DNA from: Speluncibacter jeojiensis
Lineage (GTDB): Bacteria; Actinomycetota; Actinomycetes; Mycobacteriales; Mycobacteriaceae
Assembly (NCBI RefSeq): GCF_029589495.1
Contig: NZ_JAAIVF010000001.1
Span: 310,001-374,000 of the forward strand
Length of the DNA: 64,000 nucleotides
Direction of reading: 5' to 3'
Part shown: one piece after another, positions 8,545 through 17,243 of the stretch
Layout: each line of letters starts with the position of its first letter
How positions within the stretch are numbered: the stretch's first letter is position 1
Notes under the pieces: generated by a model
Told to the model about the DNA's origin: nothing
Database searches by the model: none
What the model saw: the letters and a program-made list of their open reading frames with translations, nothing else
Position numbers and translations under genes: made by a program

Positions 8545-9264
8545 CTATTCGGCGGTCCGCGCCTCGAACAGCGCCTCGTAGCTTGCCGCCAACTCCCGCA
8601 GTGCGCCCGCACAGTCACCGGTGTAGGCGGGTCCGTGCATCAGGCCGAGCGTCGTGGGTTCGAGATCCGCGAGGGCGCGCAGGGTCGGTGCGAGATCGGG
8701 GGTCAGGGCCGTTGGGTGGCCCAGGCCCTCCGCTGCCACAGCGGGACCGACGATGTCACTCTCGGTCAGGTCGGGATGCCGGCCGAAGGCGGTGAACAGG
8801 TCACCGCACAGCAGCGTGTTCGTCGTCTCCTCGAAGACCAGCCCCGCGTCCCAGCCGTGCGGCACATGCGGGGTGCCGATGTGCCGAATCCTGCGCTCCC
8901 CCACGGCGATCACCTCGCCGTCCTGCAAGGGCCGTGGCGCACGATCCGCCAGATCGTCGACCTGCACGAAGCAGGCGACCGCGCCGTGCGCGACCTCGGC
9001 GTGCGGCGCCGCCGCCAGCCACGAGTTCATCGACCCGCACTCGTCGGCCTCGACGTGCCCGAAGGTGATCCACCGCAGCCGCTCCAGCGGGATCACCCGC
9101 GCCACCGCCGCGGAGACCAGCGGAAACAACGCCCGCTGACCGGCGTGGAACAGCAGCGGTTCCTCCGCGTCGACCAGGTACTGGTTCATCACCAGGTTCG
9201 CCTCGGCGACGAAGGTCGAGAACCGGTAGACGTCCGGCGCGATCTCGGTGGTCGTGGTCTCCAT
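8545..9264 (-). CDS. ODP-type metallo-beta-lactamase-fold protein
   Basis: A 239-residue stand-alone metallo-beta-lactamase fold resembling the diiron domain of flavodiiron proteins. The metal motif is H70-x-E72-x-D74 (in GHVEADE), the flavodiiron pattern instead of the HxHxDH of hydrolases; further candidate ligands are the His of GTPHVPHGWD, the Asp of LCGDLF and the His of LMHGPAY. There is no flavodoxin domain, so reduction of O2 or NO would need an external donor; a hydrolytic or sensor role is also possible. It lies 34 bp upstream of tetR on the same strand, so a shared transcript is possible. Function is not established. Confidence 0.78.
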   Translation of the reverse strand: METTTTEIAPDVYRFSTFVAEANLVMNQYLVDAEEPLLFHAGQRALFPLVSAAVARVIPLERLRWITFGHVEADECGSMNSWLAAAPHAEVAHGAVACFVQVDDLADRAPRPLQDGEVIAVGERRIRHIGTPHVPHGWDAGLVFEETTNTLLCGDLFTAFGRHPDLTESDIVGPAVAAEGLGHPTALTPDLAPTLRALADLEPTTLGLMHGPAYTGDCAGALRELAASYEALFEARTAE

Positions 9265-9357
9265 GCCCGCCTCCGTTGGGGTCGGCGCATCCCGCGCTCA
9301 GCGACCAGCCTGCCCCGCACGGCAGGGCACGGCAAGACCCCCGAACGCGGGGCAGGG

Positions 9358-9873
9358 TCAGCCCAGGAGCTTGCGGCGCAGCGCCTCGTCCTTGTCGAGC
9401 ACCATCTGCTCGAGGCCGGCCTGGAACGCACTCATCCGCTGCTGCAGCGCCGGGTCGGAGGCACCCAGGATGCGCGCGGCCAGCAGCCCCGCGTTGCGGG
9501 CGCCGCCGATGGAGACGGTCGCGACCGGCACCCCGGCCGGCATCTGCACGATCGAGAGCAGCGAGTCCATGCCGTCGAGGTACTTCAGCGGCACCGGCAC
9601 GCCGATCACCGGCAGCGGCGTCGCCGAGGCGACCATGCCCGGCAGGTGCGCCGCACCGCCCGCTCCGGCGATGATCACCTTGATTCCCCGCCCGGCGGCG
9701 TCGCGTGCATAGTCGAGCATGCGCTGCGGGGTGCGGTGCGCGGAGACCACGCCGACCTCGAAACGGATGCCGAACTCGGCCAGCGCCTCGGCGGCGGCCT
9801 CCATCGTCGGCCAGTCCGAATCGCTGCCCATGATGAGCCCGACCTGTGCCCCGGTCTGCGTGCCGTCACTCAT
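9358..9873 (-). CDS. purE: N5-carboxyaminoimidazole ribonucleotide mutase
   Basis: Converts N5-CAIR to CAIR in purine synthesis, acting directly after PurK. The 171-residue length is typical for class I PurE. Motifs: MGSDSDW near the N-terminus (nucleotide loop), SAHRTP with the catalytic His, and [13 protein letters not shown] 9873 was chosen over the longer frame because it overlaps the purK stop by 8 bp, a coupling arrangement, and begins just before the conserved GSDSDW. The extended frame would run inside purK. Confidence 0.93.
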   Translation of the reverse strand: MSDGTQTGAQVGLIMGSDSDWPTMEAAAEALAEFGIRFEVGVVSAHRTPQRMLDYARDAAGRGIKVIIAGAGGAAHLPGMVASATPLPVIGVPVPLKYLDGMDSLLSIVQMPAGVPVATVSIGGARNAGLLAARILGASDPALQQRMSAFQAGLEQMVLDKDEALRRKLLG

Positions 9874-11194
9874 GCGTGTGCCCATCCCATCCGTCGGTCC
9901 ATTCCGCGTGCGAAAGCCAGTGCGCGGCACGCTCGGCGCGCTCGCGCACCCCGGCCACGTAGTCGGGGTCCTCGAGTGATCCGCCGGCCGCGCCGAGCAC
10001 GTTGACGTGACCGATCTTGCGGCCGGGCCGCTCGCCCTTGCCGTACAGGTGCACCTTGGCCTCGGGCAGCCGCGCGAACAGGTGGTGCAGGCGCTCGTCC
10101 ATCGACATCTCCGGGGTGACCTCGGCGCCGATCACATTGCCCATCACCGTCACCGGCGCGACCGGCGAGGTGTCGCCGAGCGGATAGTCCAGCACCGCGC
10201 GCAGGTGCTGCTCGAACTGCGAGGTGCGGGCGCCGTCCTGGCTCCAGTGCCCGGAGTTGTGCGGGCGCATCGCCAACTCGTTGACTACGATCCCGTGCGC
10301 ACCGTCCGCGCCGACCGTCTCGAACAGCTCGACCGCCAGTGAGCCGACCACGCCGAGTTCGGCCGCCAGCCGCAGCGCCAGCGCCTCGGCCTCGGCGGCG
10401 AGGTCCGCGGGCAGGTCCGCCGCCGGCGCGACCACCGTGACGCAGATCCCGTCGCGCTGCACCGTCTCGACCACCGGCCAGCTCGCGCCCTGTCCGAACG
10501 GCGAGCGCGCGACCATCGCGGAGAGCTCCCGGGTCATGGCGACCTTCTGCTCCACCATCAACGGGGTGCCCCGGTCGAGCAGCTCCTCGACCACCTGCAC
10601 TGCCTCGGACGCGTCCGCCGGCATCCACACGCCGCGACCGTCGTAGCCGCCGCGCACGGCCTTGACCACGACCGGCCAGCCGTGCTCGTTGCCGAAGTCG
10701 AGCACGTCCTGGGTGGTGGCAACCTCCGCGAACTCCGGCACCGGCGCGCCGAGCTCGCGCAGCCGATTGCGCATCACGAGCTTGTCCTGGGCGTGCAGCA
10801 GCGCCTGCGGCGGCGGCTGCACGTTCACGCCCTCCTCGACCAGCGTCTGCAGGTGCTCCTGGGGCACGTGCTCGTGGTCGAAGGTCAGCGCGTGCGCCCC
10901 CTTCGCCGCCTCGCGCAGCGCGTCGAGGTCGTCGTGGGCGCCGAAGACCACGTTCGGGGTCACCTGCGCAGCAGACTCGAGCGGGCCGTTCGCCAGCACC
11001 CGCAGCGTCTGCCCCAGTTCGATGGCCGCCTGGTGGGTCATCCGCGCCAGCTGTCCGCCGCCGATCATCGCGACGACGGGCGTCTGGCCGTCACGGCCTG
11101 GGGCGACGGTGTCCCGCGGCGTCGGCGAGACGGGGGTGCTGGACGGCGAGGCGGAGGATTCGGATGAGGCTGACACGAGTGACCATGGTGTCAC
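9866..11194 (-). CDS. purK: N5-carboxyaminoimidazole ribonucleotide synthase
   Basis: ATP-dependent carboxylation of AIR with bicarbonate to N5-CAIR. An ATP-grasp enzyme: IGGGQLARM close to the N-terminus, FDHEHVP, the ATP-binding [14 protein letters not shown] and the metal-binding [13 protein letters not shown]. The start is uncertain: GTG 11194 lies one base after the stop of the upstream PH-domain gene and gives 442 residues, while the conserved region begins about 40 residues in; M. tuberculosis PurK has a similar, shorter tail. The gene overlaps purE by 8 bp. Expected to be co-transcribed with the PH-domain gene and purE. Confidence 0.92.
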   Translation of the reverse strand: MTPWSLVSASSESSASPSSTPVSPTPRDTVAPGRDGQTPVVAMIGGGQLARMTHQAAIELGQTLRVLANGPLESAAQVTPNVVFGAHDDLDALREAAKGAHALTFDHEHVPQEHLQTLVEEGVNVQPPPQALLHAQDKLVMRNRLRELGAPVPEFAEVATTQDVLDFGNEHGWPVVVKAVRGGYDGRGVWMPADASEAVQVVEELLDRGTPLMVEQKVAMTRELSAMVARSPFGQGASWPVVETVQRDGICVTVVAPAADLPADLAAEAEALALRLAAELGVVGSLAVELFETVGADGAHGIVVNELAMRPHNSGHWSQDGARTSQFEQHLRAVLDYPLGDTSPVAPVTVMGNVIGAEVTPEMSMDERLHHLFARLPEAKVHLYGKGERPGRKIGHVNVLGAAGGSLEDPDYVAGVRERAERAAHWLSHAEWTDGWDGHTHE

Positions 11195-11195
11195 G

Positions 11196-11696
11196 TCACC
11201 GCCAGGAACGGTCGAACACCTCGCGGTAGAGCAGCGCGTGCACCTGCTGCACGTCGGGGATGTCGTCGAACTCGAGCGGCTCGTCGGAGGCGGAGGACAG
11301 GATCAGCGTGCCCGTACCGAGCATGCGGTCGAGCAGCCCGCGCCGGAACTTCACGTCGCTGACCCGGCTGAGCGCGATGTCGAGGCCGCTGTGCGTCACG
11401 ACGCCCTCGCGCACCAGCACCCGACGCGACGTCACGATGAAATGCGTACTGCGCCAGCGCATCAGCGGCACCGCGCAGCGCCAGAGAACCAGCACCACCC
11501 AGATCAGCGCGATGATGCCGAGCACCGGCGCCTGCGCACCGACCGGCAACCGGTGGCCCGCCAGGCCCGCCAGGAATCCCGCGATCAACGTGGCCAGCAG
11601 AAGGATCGAGGCCGGCACCACCATGCCGCGCCAGTGCGGGTGACGATGCAGCAGGAGTTCCTCGTCATCGGCGAGGACGTCCTCCGGATAGGCCAC
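11196..11696 (-). CDS. PH-domain (bPH_2/DUF304) membrane protein
   Basis: A 166-residue protein with two adjacent membrane helices (about 24-45 and 53-74) followed by a bacterial PH-like domain (about 80-155) that includes the typical TSRRVLVREGVV stretch. The family is membrane-bound and of unknown function. GTG 11696 was chosen because AGGAG lies five bases upstream; the ORF continues further but without similarity. It matches Rv3278c, which also sits between birA and purK. Its stop is one base before the purK start, so the two are probably translationally linked. Confidence 0.8.
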   Translation of the reverse strand: MAYPEDVLADDEELLLHRHPHWRGMVVPASILLLATLIAGFLAGLAGHRLPVGAQAPVLGIIALIWVVLVLWRCAVPLMRWRSTHFIVTSRRVLVREGVVTHSGLDIALSRVSDVKFRRGLLDRMLGTGTLILSSASDEPLEFDDIPDVQQVHALLYREVFDRSWR

Positions 11697-11752
11697 ACTG
11701 ACTCCTGACTCGACGACCGGACGGGAACCACGACGGTACCCGTCGCCGCGAC

Positions 11753-12355
11753 TCAGGCCTCGTTCAGCGCGCGCTTGAGCACCAGGGGCGCCAGCGCCAA
11801 CAGGATTCCGTAGACGATCATCCAGACACCGATGATCACGACGAGCGTCTTGAGGGAGAGGTCCGGCTGCAGCAGCACGATCGCACCCGCGACGATGCTG
11901 ACGATGCCCACCACGATCGACCACGCGCGCGACGCGGTGCGGCCGGCCGCGCCCTCGACGATGTCGAACACGCCCCGCACGACCAGCCACGCGCCGATCA
12001 GCAGCGCGATCACCACCACGGTCTGCAGCGGCTGACGAAGCACCAGGAAGCCCAGCAGGATCGACAGTGCGCCACCGATTCCCACCAGGGTCCGGGTACC
12101 GGTGGCGGCACTGCCCGCCAGGAAGGCGCGGGCCAGCTGGATCGCCCCGAACACGAACAGGTCGATCGCCAGCAGCACGACCAGCACGTACAGCGTCGCC
12201 GACGGCCAGGCGACCAGCAGGATCCCGAGGATCAAGGTGACCAGCCCGAGCACCAGGCTCAGCCCCGACAACGCCTTCACCGTCTGTTCGTCGTAGCGGA
12301 CCTCGACCTGTGCGGTCTGCGCGCCGTAGGGCTGTGCCCCGGTCGGTGTACTCAT
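11753..12355 (-). CDS. HdeD-family (DUF308) membrane protein
   Basis: A 200-residue integral membrane protein with six predicted hydrophobic segments arranged as repeated pairs, the hallmark of DUF308/HdeD. In E. coli HdeD is linked to acid resistance; in actinobacteria its role is not known. The N-terminal ~25 residues are polar and cytoplasmic. ATG 12355 follows GGGGAGAAC at a good distance. It is divergent from the DUF7144 membrane protein across 221 bp and lies 56 bp upstream of the PH-domain gene on the same strand. Confidence 0.82.
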   Translation of the reverse strand: MSTPTGAQPYGAQTAQVEVRYDEQTVKALSGLSLVLGLVTLILGILLVAWPSATLYVLVVLLAIDLFVFGAIQLARAFLAGSAATGTRTLVGIGGALSILLGFLVLRQPLQTVVVIALLIGAWLVVRGVFDIVEGAAGRTASRAWSIVVGIVSIVAGAIVLLQPDLSLKTLVVIIGVWMIVYGILLALAPLVLKRALNEA

Positions 12356-12514
12356 GTGACGTTCTCCCCGATGTCGGTCCGCGGCCGCCCGAGCGGACGG
12401 CTTTCGCAGGATTCAAGCACCGAACGGCACGGTCCGCTGCCCGATGAGCTCAACATGATCGACAAATCACCCGTCGAGGATGGGGCGCCCGCCGCCTCGG
12501 GGTGGGCACACTCT

Positions 12515-12542
12515 GATCGCCGGCACGACAGCGCCGGCGATC
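12515..12542. repeat. Inverted repeat upstream of the DUF7144 gene
   Basis: Perfect 9-bp arms GATCGCCGG (12515-12523) and CCGGCGATC (12534-12542) around a 10-base spacer, 34 bp before the DUF7144 start. It could be an operator or a leader hairpin. The rest of the 12356-12576 gap shows nothing distinctive. Confidence 0.5.
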
Positions 12543-12576
12543 CGTGAGCGAGACCACCCCCACAGGAGGCACTCGA

Positions 12577-13005
12577 ATGACGCATCAAACGGCTACGGAA
12601 TCATCGGAGCGGGGCTCGGACACGACACGGCAGACGTTCGCCGCGGTCGGCTCCATCGCAGGCGGCGTCGTGCTGCTGACCGTCGGCATCCTGCAGTTCC
12701 TCGAGGGCATCTCGGCGGTCGCGAAGGACAAGATCCTTGTCGTCGGGCCGCAGTACACCTACCAGTTCGACGTCACGGCCTGGGGCGGGATCCACATCGT
12801 GCTGGGTGTCCTGATCGCCGTCACCGGCATCTCGCTGATGGCCGGTCTCGCGTGGGCGAGGATCACCGCACTGATCCTGGTCGCACTGTCGATCATCGCG
12901 AACTTCCTGTGGCTGCCCTACAACCCGTGGTGGGCGGTGCTGGTCATCGCACTCGACGTCTTCGTCATCTGGGCGATCAGCACCTGGGATCCGGATCGCT
13001 TCTGA
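12577..13005 (+). CDS. DUF7144-type four-helix membrane protein
   Basis: A 142-residue protein with four hydrophobic segments (about 23-45, 66-88, 90-112 and 115-135) and the family's typical ITALILVALSIIANFLWLP region. Function unknown; it is common in actinobacteria. ATG 12577 was chosen over an in-frame GTG at 12544 because AGGAGG lies eight bases upstream. It converges on birA with 9 bp between stops. Confidence 0.8.
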   Translation: MTHQTATESSERGSDTTRQTFAAVGSIAGGVVLLTVGILQFLEGISAVAKDKILVVGPQYTYQFDVTAWGGIHIVLGVLIAVTGISLMAGLAWARITALILVALSIIANFLWLPYNPWWAVLVIALDVFVIWAISTWDPDRF

Positions 13006-13014
13006 CCCTGCGGC

Positions 13015-13872
13015 TCACGAGTGCGGGCGCAGGTGGGTGACGTCGCCGGCCGACACGGCCACCACCGCGCCCGCCTCGGGGCGGATGAGCAGCCGCCCCT
13101 CCTCGTCGACGTCCTCCGCGATCCCGATCAGTTCGCGGTCGCCGGGCAGGATCGCCCGAACCCGCTGGCCCAGCGTCGCGCAGCGCGCTCGATAGGCGGC
13201 GACGAGCGCCTCGTCCACCGACACACCGGCACCGACCACCTTGTGCCACTGATCGATTCGATCGGCGAGCGCACGCAGCACCGCACGGATCACCGGATCG
13301 CGGTCGACGCACGCGGCGCCCTCGAGCACCAGCGAGGTCGCCGTGGCGACCGGCAATTCCTCTTCGCGCAGACCGGTGTTCAGTCCCATCCCGACGACGA
13401 CCGTCGGCGCGCCGCCGTGACCGGACGGCGCCGCCACCTCGGCCAGGATCCCGCAGATCTTGCGTCCGCCGACGAGAACGTCGTTGGGCCACTTGAGTTC
13501 CGCGTCGACCTCGGCGATCGACCGCAGCGCGTCGACCACGGCCACCCCGGTCAGCAGCGGCAGCCAGCCGAGCGCCGACGGGTCGACCCCCGGATTGCGC
13601 ACGACCACCGACATCGAGATCTGTGCGCGCGGCGGCGAGGTCCAGGGCCGCGCATGTCGGCCACGGCCCGAGTTCTGGTGCTCGGCGATCAGCACCGTGC
13701 GGTCCAGCGACTCGGGGTCACCGGACGTGTGGATCCGCTCGAGCAGATCCGCGTTGGTCGAGCCCGTCTCCGCGACCACGTCCAGCTGGGACCAGGTGGC
13801 GCGCGGCCCCTCGACCAGTCCGCGGCGCAGGGACGCGGCGTTCAGCGGCGGCCGGCTCAAATCGCTGTACAT
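13015..13872 (-). CDS. birA: Biotin-protein ligase
   Basis: Attaches biotin to the lysine of biotin carboxyl carrier domains through biotinyl-AMP; here the obvious target is AccA3 encoded nearby. The 285-residue protein has the biotin-binding GRGRHARPW at 69-77 and the catalytic KWPND at 127-131. There is no N-terminal helix-turn-helix, so it is a monofunctional ligase and not a repressor. It is divergent from accD5. ATG 13872 has no Shine-Dalgarno; TACGCT at 13880-13885 (minus strand) lies seven bases upstream, consistent with a leaderless transcript. Confidence 0.92.
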   Translation of the reverse strand: MYSDLSRPPLNAASLRRGLVEGPRATWSQLDVVAETGSTNADLLERIHTSGDPESLDRTVLIAEHQNSGRGRHARPWTSPPRAQISMSVVVRNPGVDPSALGWLPLLTGVAVVDALRSIAEVDAELKWPNDVLVGGRKICGILAEVAAPSGHGGAPTVVVGMGLNTGLREEELPVATATSLVLEGAACVDRDPVIRAVLRALADRIDQWHKVVGAGVSVDEALVAAYRARCATLGQRVRAILPGDRELIGIAEDVDEEGRLLIRPEAGAVVAVSAGDVTHLRPHS

Positions 13873-14083
13873 GCGGCTCAGCGTACGGGGGCGGACCCTG
13901 CGATCGGCGGTACGGCGAGTCCGATCGTGTTCCAGTTCCCACTCACCGGGACCCGGTGGTCACCGAGGTCGCGGCCGGTGCGGACACGGCCGCCCAAACC
14001 TGACACGTGTTCCACTCGCGCTACTCACGGGTAACCGCCCCTGCCTCCGGTGACCTGTACCACCCCTCGCTAACATCGCCTAC
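13873..14083. promoter_or_regulatory. Divergent leaderless promoters of birA and accD5
   Basis: The 211-bp gap contains a -10-like hexamer seven bases from each start codon: TACGCT (minus strand, 13880-13885) before birA and TAACAT (14071-14076) before accD5. Neither start has a Shine-Dalgarno sequence. GTGACC at 14050-14055 is a weak -35 candidate for accD5. The pattern predicts transcripts beginning at or next to the start codon. Confidence 0.55.
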
Positions 14084-15733
14084 ATGACCAGTGCGACTGA
14101 ATCGGCGACCGGCGCCGCGGACCCACAAGATCCCGGTGCCATCGACATCCACACGACTGCCGGAAAGCTTGCGGACCTGCGACGGCGTCTCGACGAGACC
14201 AAGCTCCCGGTCGGCGAGGCGGCGGTGGACAAGGTCCACGCGAAGGGAAAGCTGACCGCCCGCGAGCGCATCGCGGCGCTGCTCGACGAGGGCTCGTTCG
14301 TCGAACTCGACGCGCTCGCCCGGCACCGCTCGACGAACTTCGGCCTGGGCGCGACCCGTCCGCTCGGCGACGGCGTGGTCACCGGCTACGGCACCATCGA
14401 CGGCCGCGAGGTCTGCGTGTTCTCGCAGGACGCGACCGTCTTCGGCGGCAGCCTCGGTGAGATCTACGGCGAGAAGATCGTCAAGGTCATGGACCTGGCG
14501 CTCAAGACCGGCCGTCCGCTGATCGGGATCAACGAGGGTGCGGGCGCCCGCATCCAGGAGGGTGTCGTCTCGCTCGGCCTGTACGGCGAGATCTTCCACC
14601 GCAACATCCAGGCGTCCGGCGTGATCCCGCAGATCTCGCTGATCATGGGCCCTGCCGCCGGCGGTCACGTCTACTCGCCCGCATTGACCGACTTCGTCGT
14701 CATGGTCGACCAGGCCTCCCAGATGTTCGTCACCGGCCCGGACGTCATCAAGACCGTCACCGGCGAGGACGTCACCATGGAGGACCTCGGCGGTGCGCAC
14801 ACGCACATGACCAAGTCCGGTGTCGCCCACTACGTCGCCTCCGGCGAGCAGGACGCGCTCGACTACGTCAAGGAACTGCTCTCCTACCTGCCGAGCAACA
14901 ACCGCGGCGAGGCCCCCCGCTACCCGGCGTCGAACCCGGCCGGTTCGATCGAGGAGAACCTGACCGAGTCGGATCTCGATCTCGACACGATCATCCCGGA
15001 CTCGCCGAACACCCCGTACGACATGCACGAGGTCATCGCCCGCCTGGTCGACGACGAGGAGTTCCTCGAGGTCCAGGCCCAGCGCGCGATGAACATCATC
15101 GTGGGCTTCGCCCGGATCGACGGCCGCTCGGTCGGCATCGTCGCCAACCAGCCGATGCAGTTCGCCGGCACCCTCGACATCGCCGCCTCGGAGAAGGCCG
15201 CCCGGTTCGTGCGGACCTGCGACGCGTTCAACGTGCCGATCCTGACCCTGGTGGACGTGCCCGGCTTCCTGCCCGGGACCGGCCAGGAGTACGACGGCAT
15301 CATCCGCCGCGGCGCCAAGCTGCTGTTCGCGTACGGCGAGGCCACCGTCGGCAAGATCACCGTCATCACCCGCAAGGCGTACGGCGGCGCGTACGACGTC
15401 ATGGGCTCCAAGCACATGGGTGCCGACGTGAACCTGGCGTGGCCGACCGCGCAGATCGCGGTCATGGGCGCCTCCGGCGCGGTCGGATTCGTCTACCGCA
15501 AGGAGATCAAGGCGGCCGAGGCAGCCGGCGAGGACGTCGACGCGCTGCGCCTCAAGCTCCAGCAGGAGTACGAGGACACCCTGGTGAACCCGTATGTGGC
15601 GGCCGAGCGCGGGTATCTCGACGCGGTCATCCCGCCGAGCCACACCCGCGGCCAGATCGCGTCCGCATTGCGCCTGCTCGAGCGCAAGTCGGTCACATTG
15701 CCGCCCAAGAAGCACGGAAACATCCCGCTATGA
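14084..15733 (+). CDS. accD5: Acyl-CoA carboxylase beta subunit AccD5
   Basis: Carboxyltransferase subunit that moves carboxyl from biotin to propionyl-CoA (and acetyl-CoA), giving methylmalonyl-CoA and malonyl-CoA for lipid synthesis. The 549-residue protein has two crotonase-like halves. Oxyanion-hole motifs [11 protein letters not shown] and [16 protein letters not shown] are clear, and the Asp of GGAYDVM corresponds to the residue that sets acyl-chain preference in the family. The C-terminus KKHGNIPL is typical of this subunit. It works with AccA3 (20526-22316) and AccE5, whose start overlaps its stop by 4 bp. Translation probably begins on a leaderless message. Confidence 0.95.
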   Translation: MTSATESATGAADPQDPGAIDIHTTAGKLADLRRRLDETKLPVGEAAVDKVHAKGKLTARERIAALLDEGSFVELDALARHRSTNFGLGATRPLGDGVVTGYGTIDGREVCVFSQDATVFGGSLGEIYGEKIVKVMDLALKTGRPLIGINEGAGARIQEGVVSLGLYGEIFHRNIQASGVIPQISLIMGPAAGGHVYSPALTDFVVMVDQASQMFVTGPDVIKTVTGEDVTMEDLGGAHTHMTKSGVAHYVASGEQDALDYVKELLSYLPSNNRGEAPRYPASNPAGSIEENLTESDLDLDTIIPDSPNTPYDMHEVIARLVDDEEFLEVQAQRAMNIIVGFARIDGRSVGIVANQPMQFAGTLDIAASEKAARFVRTCDAFNVPILTLVDVPGFLPGTGQEYDGIIRRGAKLLFAYGEATVGKITVITRKAYGGAYDVMGSKHMGADVNLAWPTAQIAVMGASGAVGFVYRKEIKAAEAAGEDVDALRLKLQQEYEDTLVNPYVAAERGYLDAVIPPSHTRGQIASALRLLERKSVTLPPKKHGNIPL

Positions 15734-16056
15734 GCACCGAAGCTGTGATGGACTGCGAGACTGTGAGCATCGACGAACTGGTGGACGAGGTGGGCGTCGT
15801 GGACGACATGGTCGCGGCGGTCACCGAGGCAGCGCAGGCCGAGGACGCCCGGACGATCAAGATCGTCAAGGGCAACCCCAGCGACGAGGAGATCGCCGCG
15901 CTGGTGGTCGTGCTGGCCGCGGCCGGCTCGGCCGACGACGGCGGCGGCGACTCCGGCAAGCCGCGTGAGTTGTGGGGCGACTTCTCCGAGGCGCTGGACC
16001 GCACGGTCCCCGGCTCGCCGCTGTCCTACCAGAACGACCGGCGCTGGGGCCGGTAG
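15730..16056 (+). CDS. accE5: Acyl-CoA carboxylase epsilon subunit
   Basis: Small subunit that strengthens the AccA3-AccD5 complex and raises its activity. The 108-residue protein has an acidic, poorly conserved N-terminus and the family's conserved part from [19 protein letters not shown] to about residue 66, then a Trp-containing C-terminal tail. ATG 15730 overlaps the accD5 stop (ATGA), fixing the start and showing translational coupling. It corresponds to Rv3281. Confidence 0.9.
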   Translation: MSTEAVMDCETVSIDELVDEVGVVDDMVAAVTEAAQAEDARTIKIVKGNPSDEEIAALVVVLAAAGSADDGGGDSGKPRELWGDFSEALDRTVPGSPLSYQNDRRWGR

Positions 16057-16061
16057 CACGG

Positions 16062-16745
16062 ATGTCGCAGCAGGAGGGGCCGACGCCGGCCGGACCACGG
16101 TTCGTGCTGGCGTCGGCCTCTCCTGCGCGTCTGTCGGTGCTGCGAGCCGCCGGCGTCGAACCGCTGGTACGCGTCTCGGACGTCGACGAGGACGCCGTCG
16201 CGGCGGCACTCGGACCTGACGCCACCCCCGAACACGTGGTGACCGCCCTCGCGACCGCCAAGGCGCGGGAGGTGCTGCGCGCACTGTCCGCCGAATACCC
16301 GCACGGCGGGGTGCTCGACGACGCAGTCATCGTCGGCTGCGACTCGATGCTGCACGTCGACGGCCGACTGGAGGGAAAGCCGCACACCCCCGAGGTGGCC
16401 CGCGCCCGCTGGGAGGTCATGCGCGGACGTAGCGGCGCGTTGCTCACCGGGCACTGCGTGCTGCGGGTGCACGGCGGCCGACTCGCCGGCGAGGTCGCCG
16501 ACCACAGCACCACAACGGTGCACTTCTCCTCGCCCACCGACGCGGACCTGGACGCCTACCTGGCCACCGGAGAACCCTTGAAGGTCGCGGGCGCGTTCAC
16601 GCTCGACGGCCTCGGCGGCTGGTTCGTCGAGGGCATCGAGGGCGACCCGTCGTCGGTGATCGGCATCGGCCTGCCGCTGGTGCGCAGGCTGCTCGGTGAC
16701 CTCGGGGTCGGCGTCGCCGAACTCTGGGCCGCCAACCGGACCTGA
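16062..16745 (+). CDS. maf: Maf-type nucleoside triphosphate pyrophosphatase
   Basis: Hydrolyses non-canonical or methylated nucleoside triphosphates to monophosphates, cleaning the nucleotide pool. The 227-residue protein opens with [16 protein letters not shown] (substrate loop with conserved Ser and Arg); further on VGCDSM carries the catalytic Asp and the [11 protein letters not shown] loop follows. ATG 16062 lies five bases after the accE5 stop; a longer frame is an overlap shadow. It matches Rv3282. In M. tuberculosis sseA follows directly, whereas here three unrelated genes intervene. Confidence 0.88.
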   Translation: MSQQEGPTPAGPRFVLASASPARLSVLRAAGVEPLVRVSDVDEDAVAAALGPDATPEHVVTALATAKAREVLRALSAEYPHGGVLDDAVIVGCDSMLHVDGRLEGKPHTPEVARARWEVMRGRSGALLTGHCVLRVHGGRLAGEVADHSTTTVHFSSPTDADLDAYLATGEPLKVAGAFTLDGLGGWFVEGIEGDPSSVIGIGLPLVRRLLGDLGVGVAELWAANRT

Positions 16746-16746
16746 A

Positions 16747-16759
16747 CCGGCGAAGCCGG
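16747..16759. terminator. Short bidirectional hairpin between maf and the globin gene
   Basis: CCGGC-gaa-GCCGG directly between the two convergent stops; on the minus strand the loop reads TTC within a CTTCG context, a stable tetraloop type. Short, so only weak evidence of termination. Confidence 0.4.
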
Positions 16760-16760
16760 C

Positions 16761-17243
16761 TCAGGGCTCCCGCTCGGTGAACCGCGTGCCGGGTTGTCCG
16801 GCGAGCACGCCGTCGAGTTCCGCGGAATCACCACCGGTCAGCCGCCGATGCATCGCCCACGCGATCCGCCCCGCCTGCAGCTTGGCCCGCTCCGCGCGGG
16901 GCCCGCGGAAGAGCGCGTCCACCGACGCCGTCCACAACTCCAGCCACCGGACGAAGTGCGCGGCCGCGAACGGGTGGCCGGCATGGATCTCTCCGTGCAC
17001 GGTGTGCACGCTGCTCCGGTAGCTGCGGGCCCGCAGCAGCACCGTCTCCCAGAAGTCGCACATCACCGGCAGATGCGAGTCGAGACCCTTGACCCGGATC
17101 TGCTCCATCAGCTCGTAGAGCGCGTCGTCGTACAGGGCGCGCCCGTAGAAGTGGCGCAGCAGACGATCGATGTCGGCGCGGTCGGCCAGGTCGGCCGACT
17201 CCGCCTCCGCCTCGCCCGCGGCGGTCGTCGTCAGCTCAGTCAT
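16761..17243 (-). CDS. Group III truncated hemoglobin
   Basis: A 160-residue heme protein, probably binding O2 or detoxifying NO in the cytoplasm. The 2-on-2 globin core runs from about 22 to 136: Y33 in HFYGRALYDD fits the B10 position, and H96 in the AAHFVRWLELW stretch fits the proximal F8 His followed by the conserved WLxLW of group III. The first ~20 residues are an acidic extension. ATG 17243 overlaps the stop of the upstream regulator by 8 bp, so translation is coupled and the regulator probably controls its own operon. Group assignment is by motif; no search was run. Confidence 0.83.
   Translation of the reverse strand: MTELTTTAAGEAEAESADLADRADIDRLLRHFYGRALYDDALYELMEQIRVKGLDSHLPVMCDFWETVLLRARSYRSSVHTVHGEIHAGHPFAAAHFVRWLELWTASVDALFRGPRAERAKLQAGRIAWAMHRRLTGGDSAELDGVLAGQPGTRFTEREP

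Noticed and set aside
9333-9352. Small hairpin after purE
   Set aside because: Only a 5-bp stem (CCCCG/CGGGG); too weak to call a terminator.
14021-15715. 564-codon open frame antisense to accD5
   Set aside because: It mirrors accD5 codons, is rich in Arg/Asp/Val from complementary high-GC codons, and has no domain or start signal.
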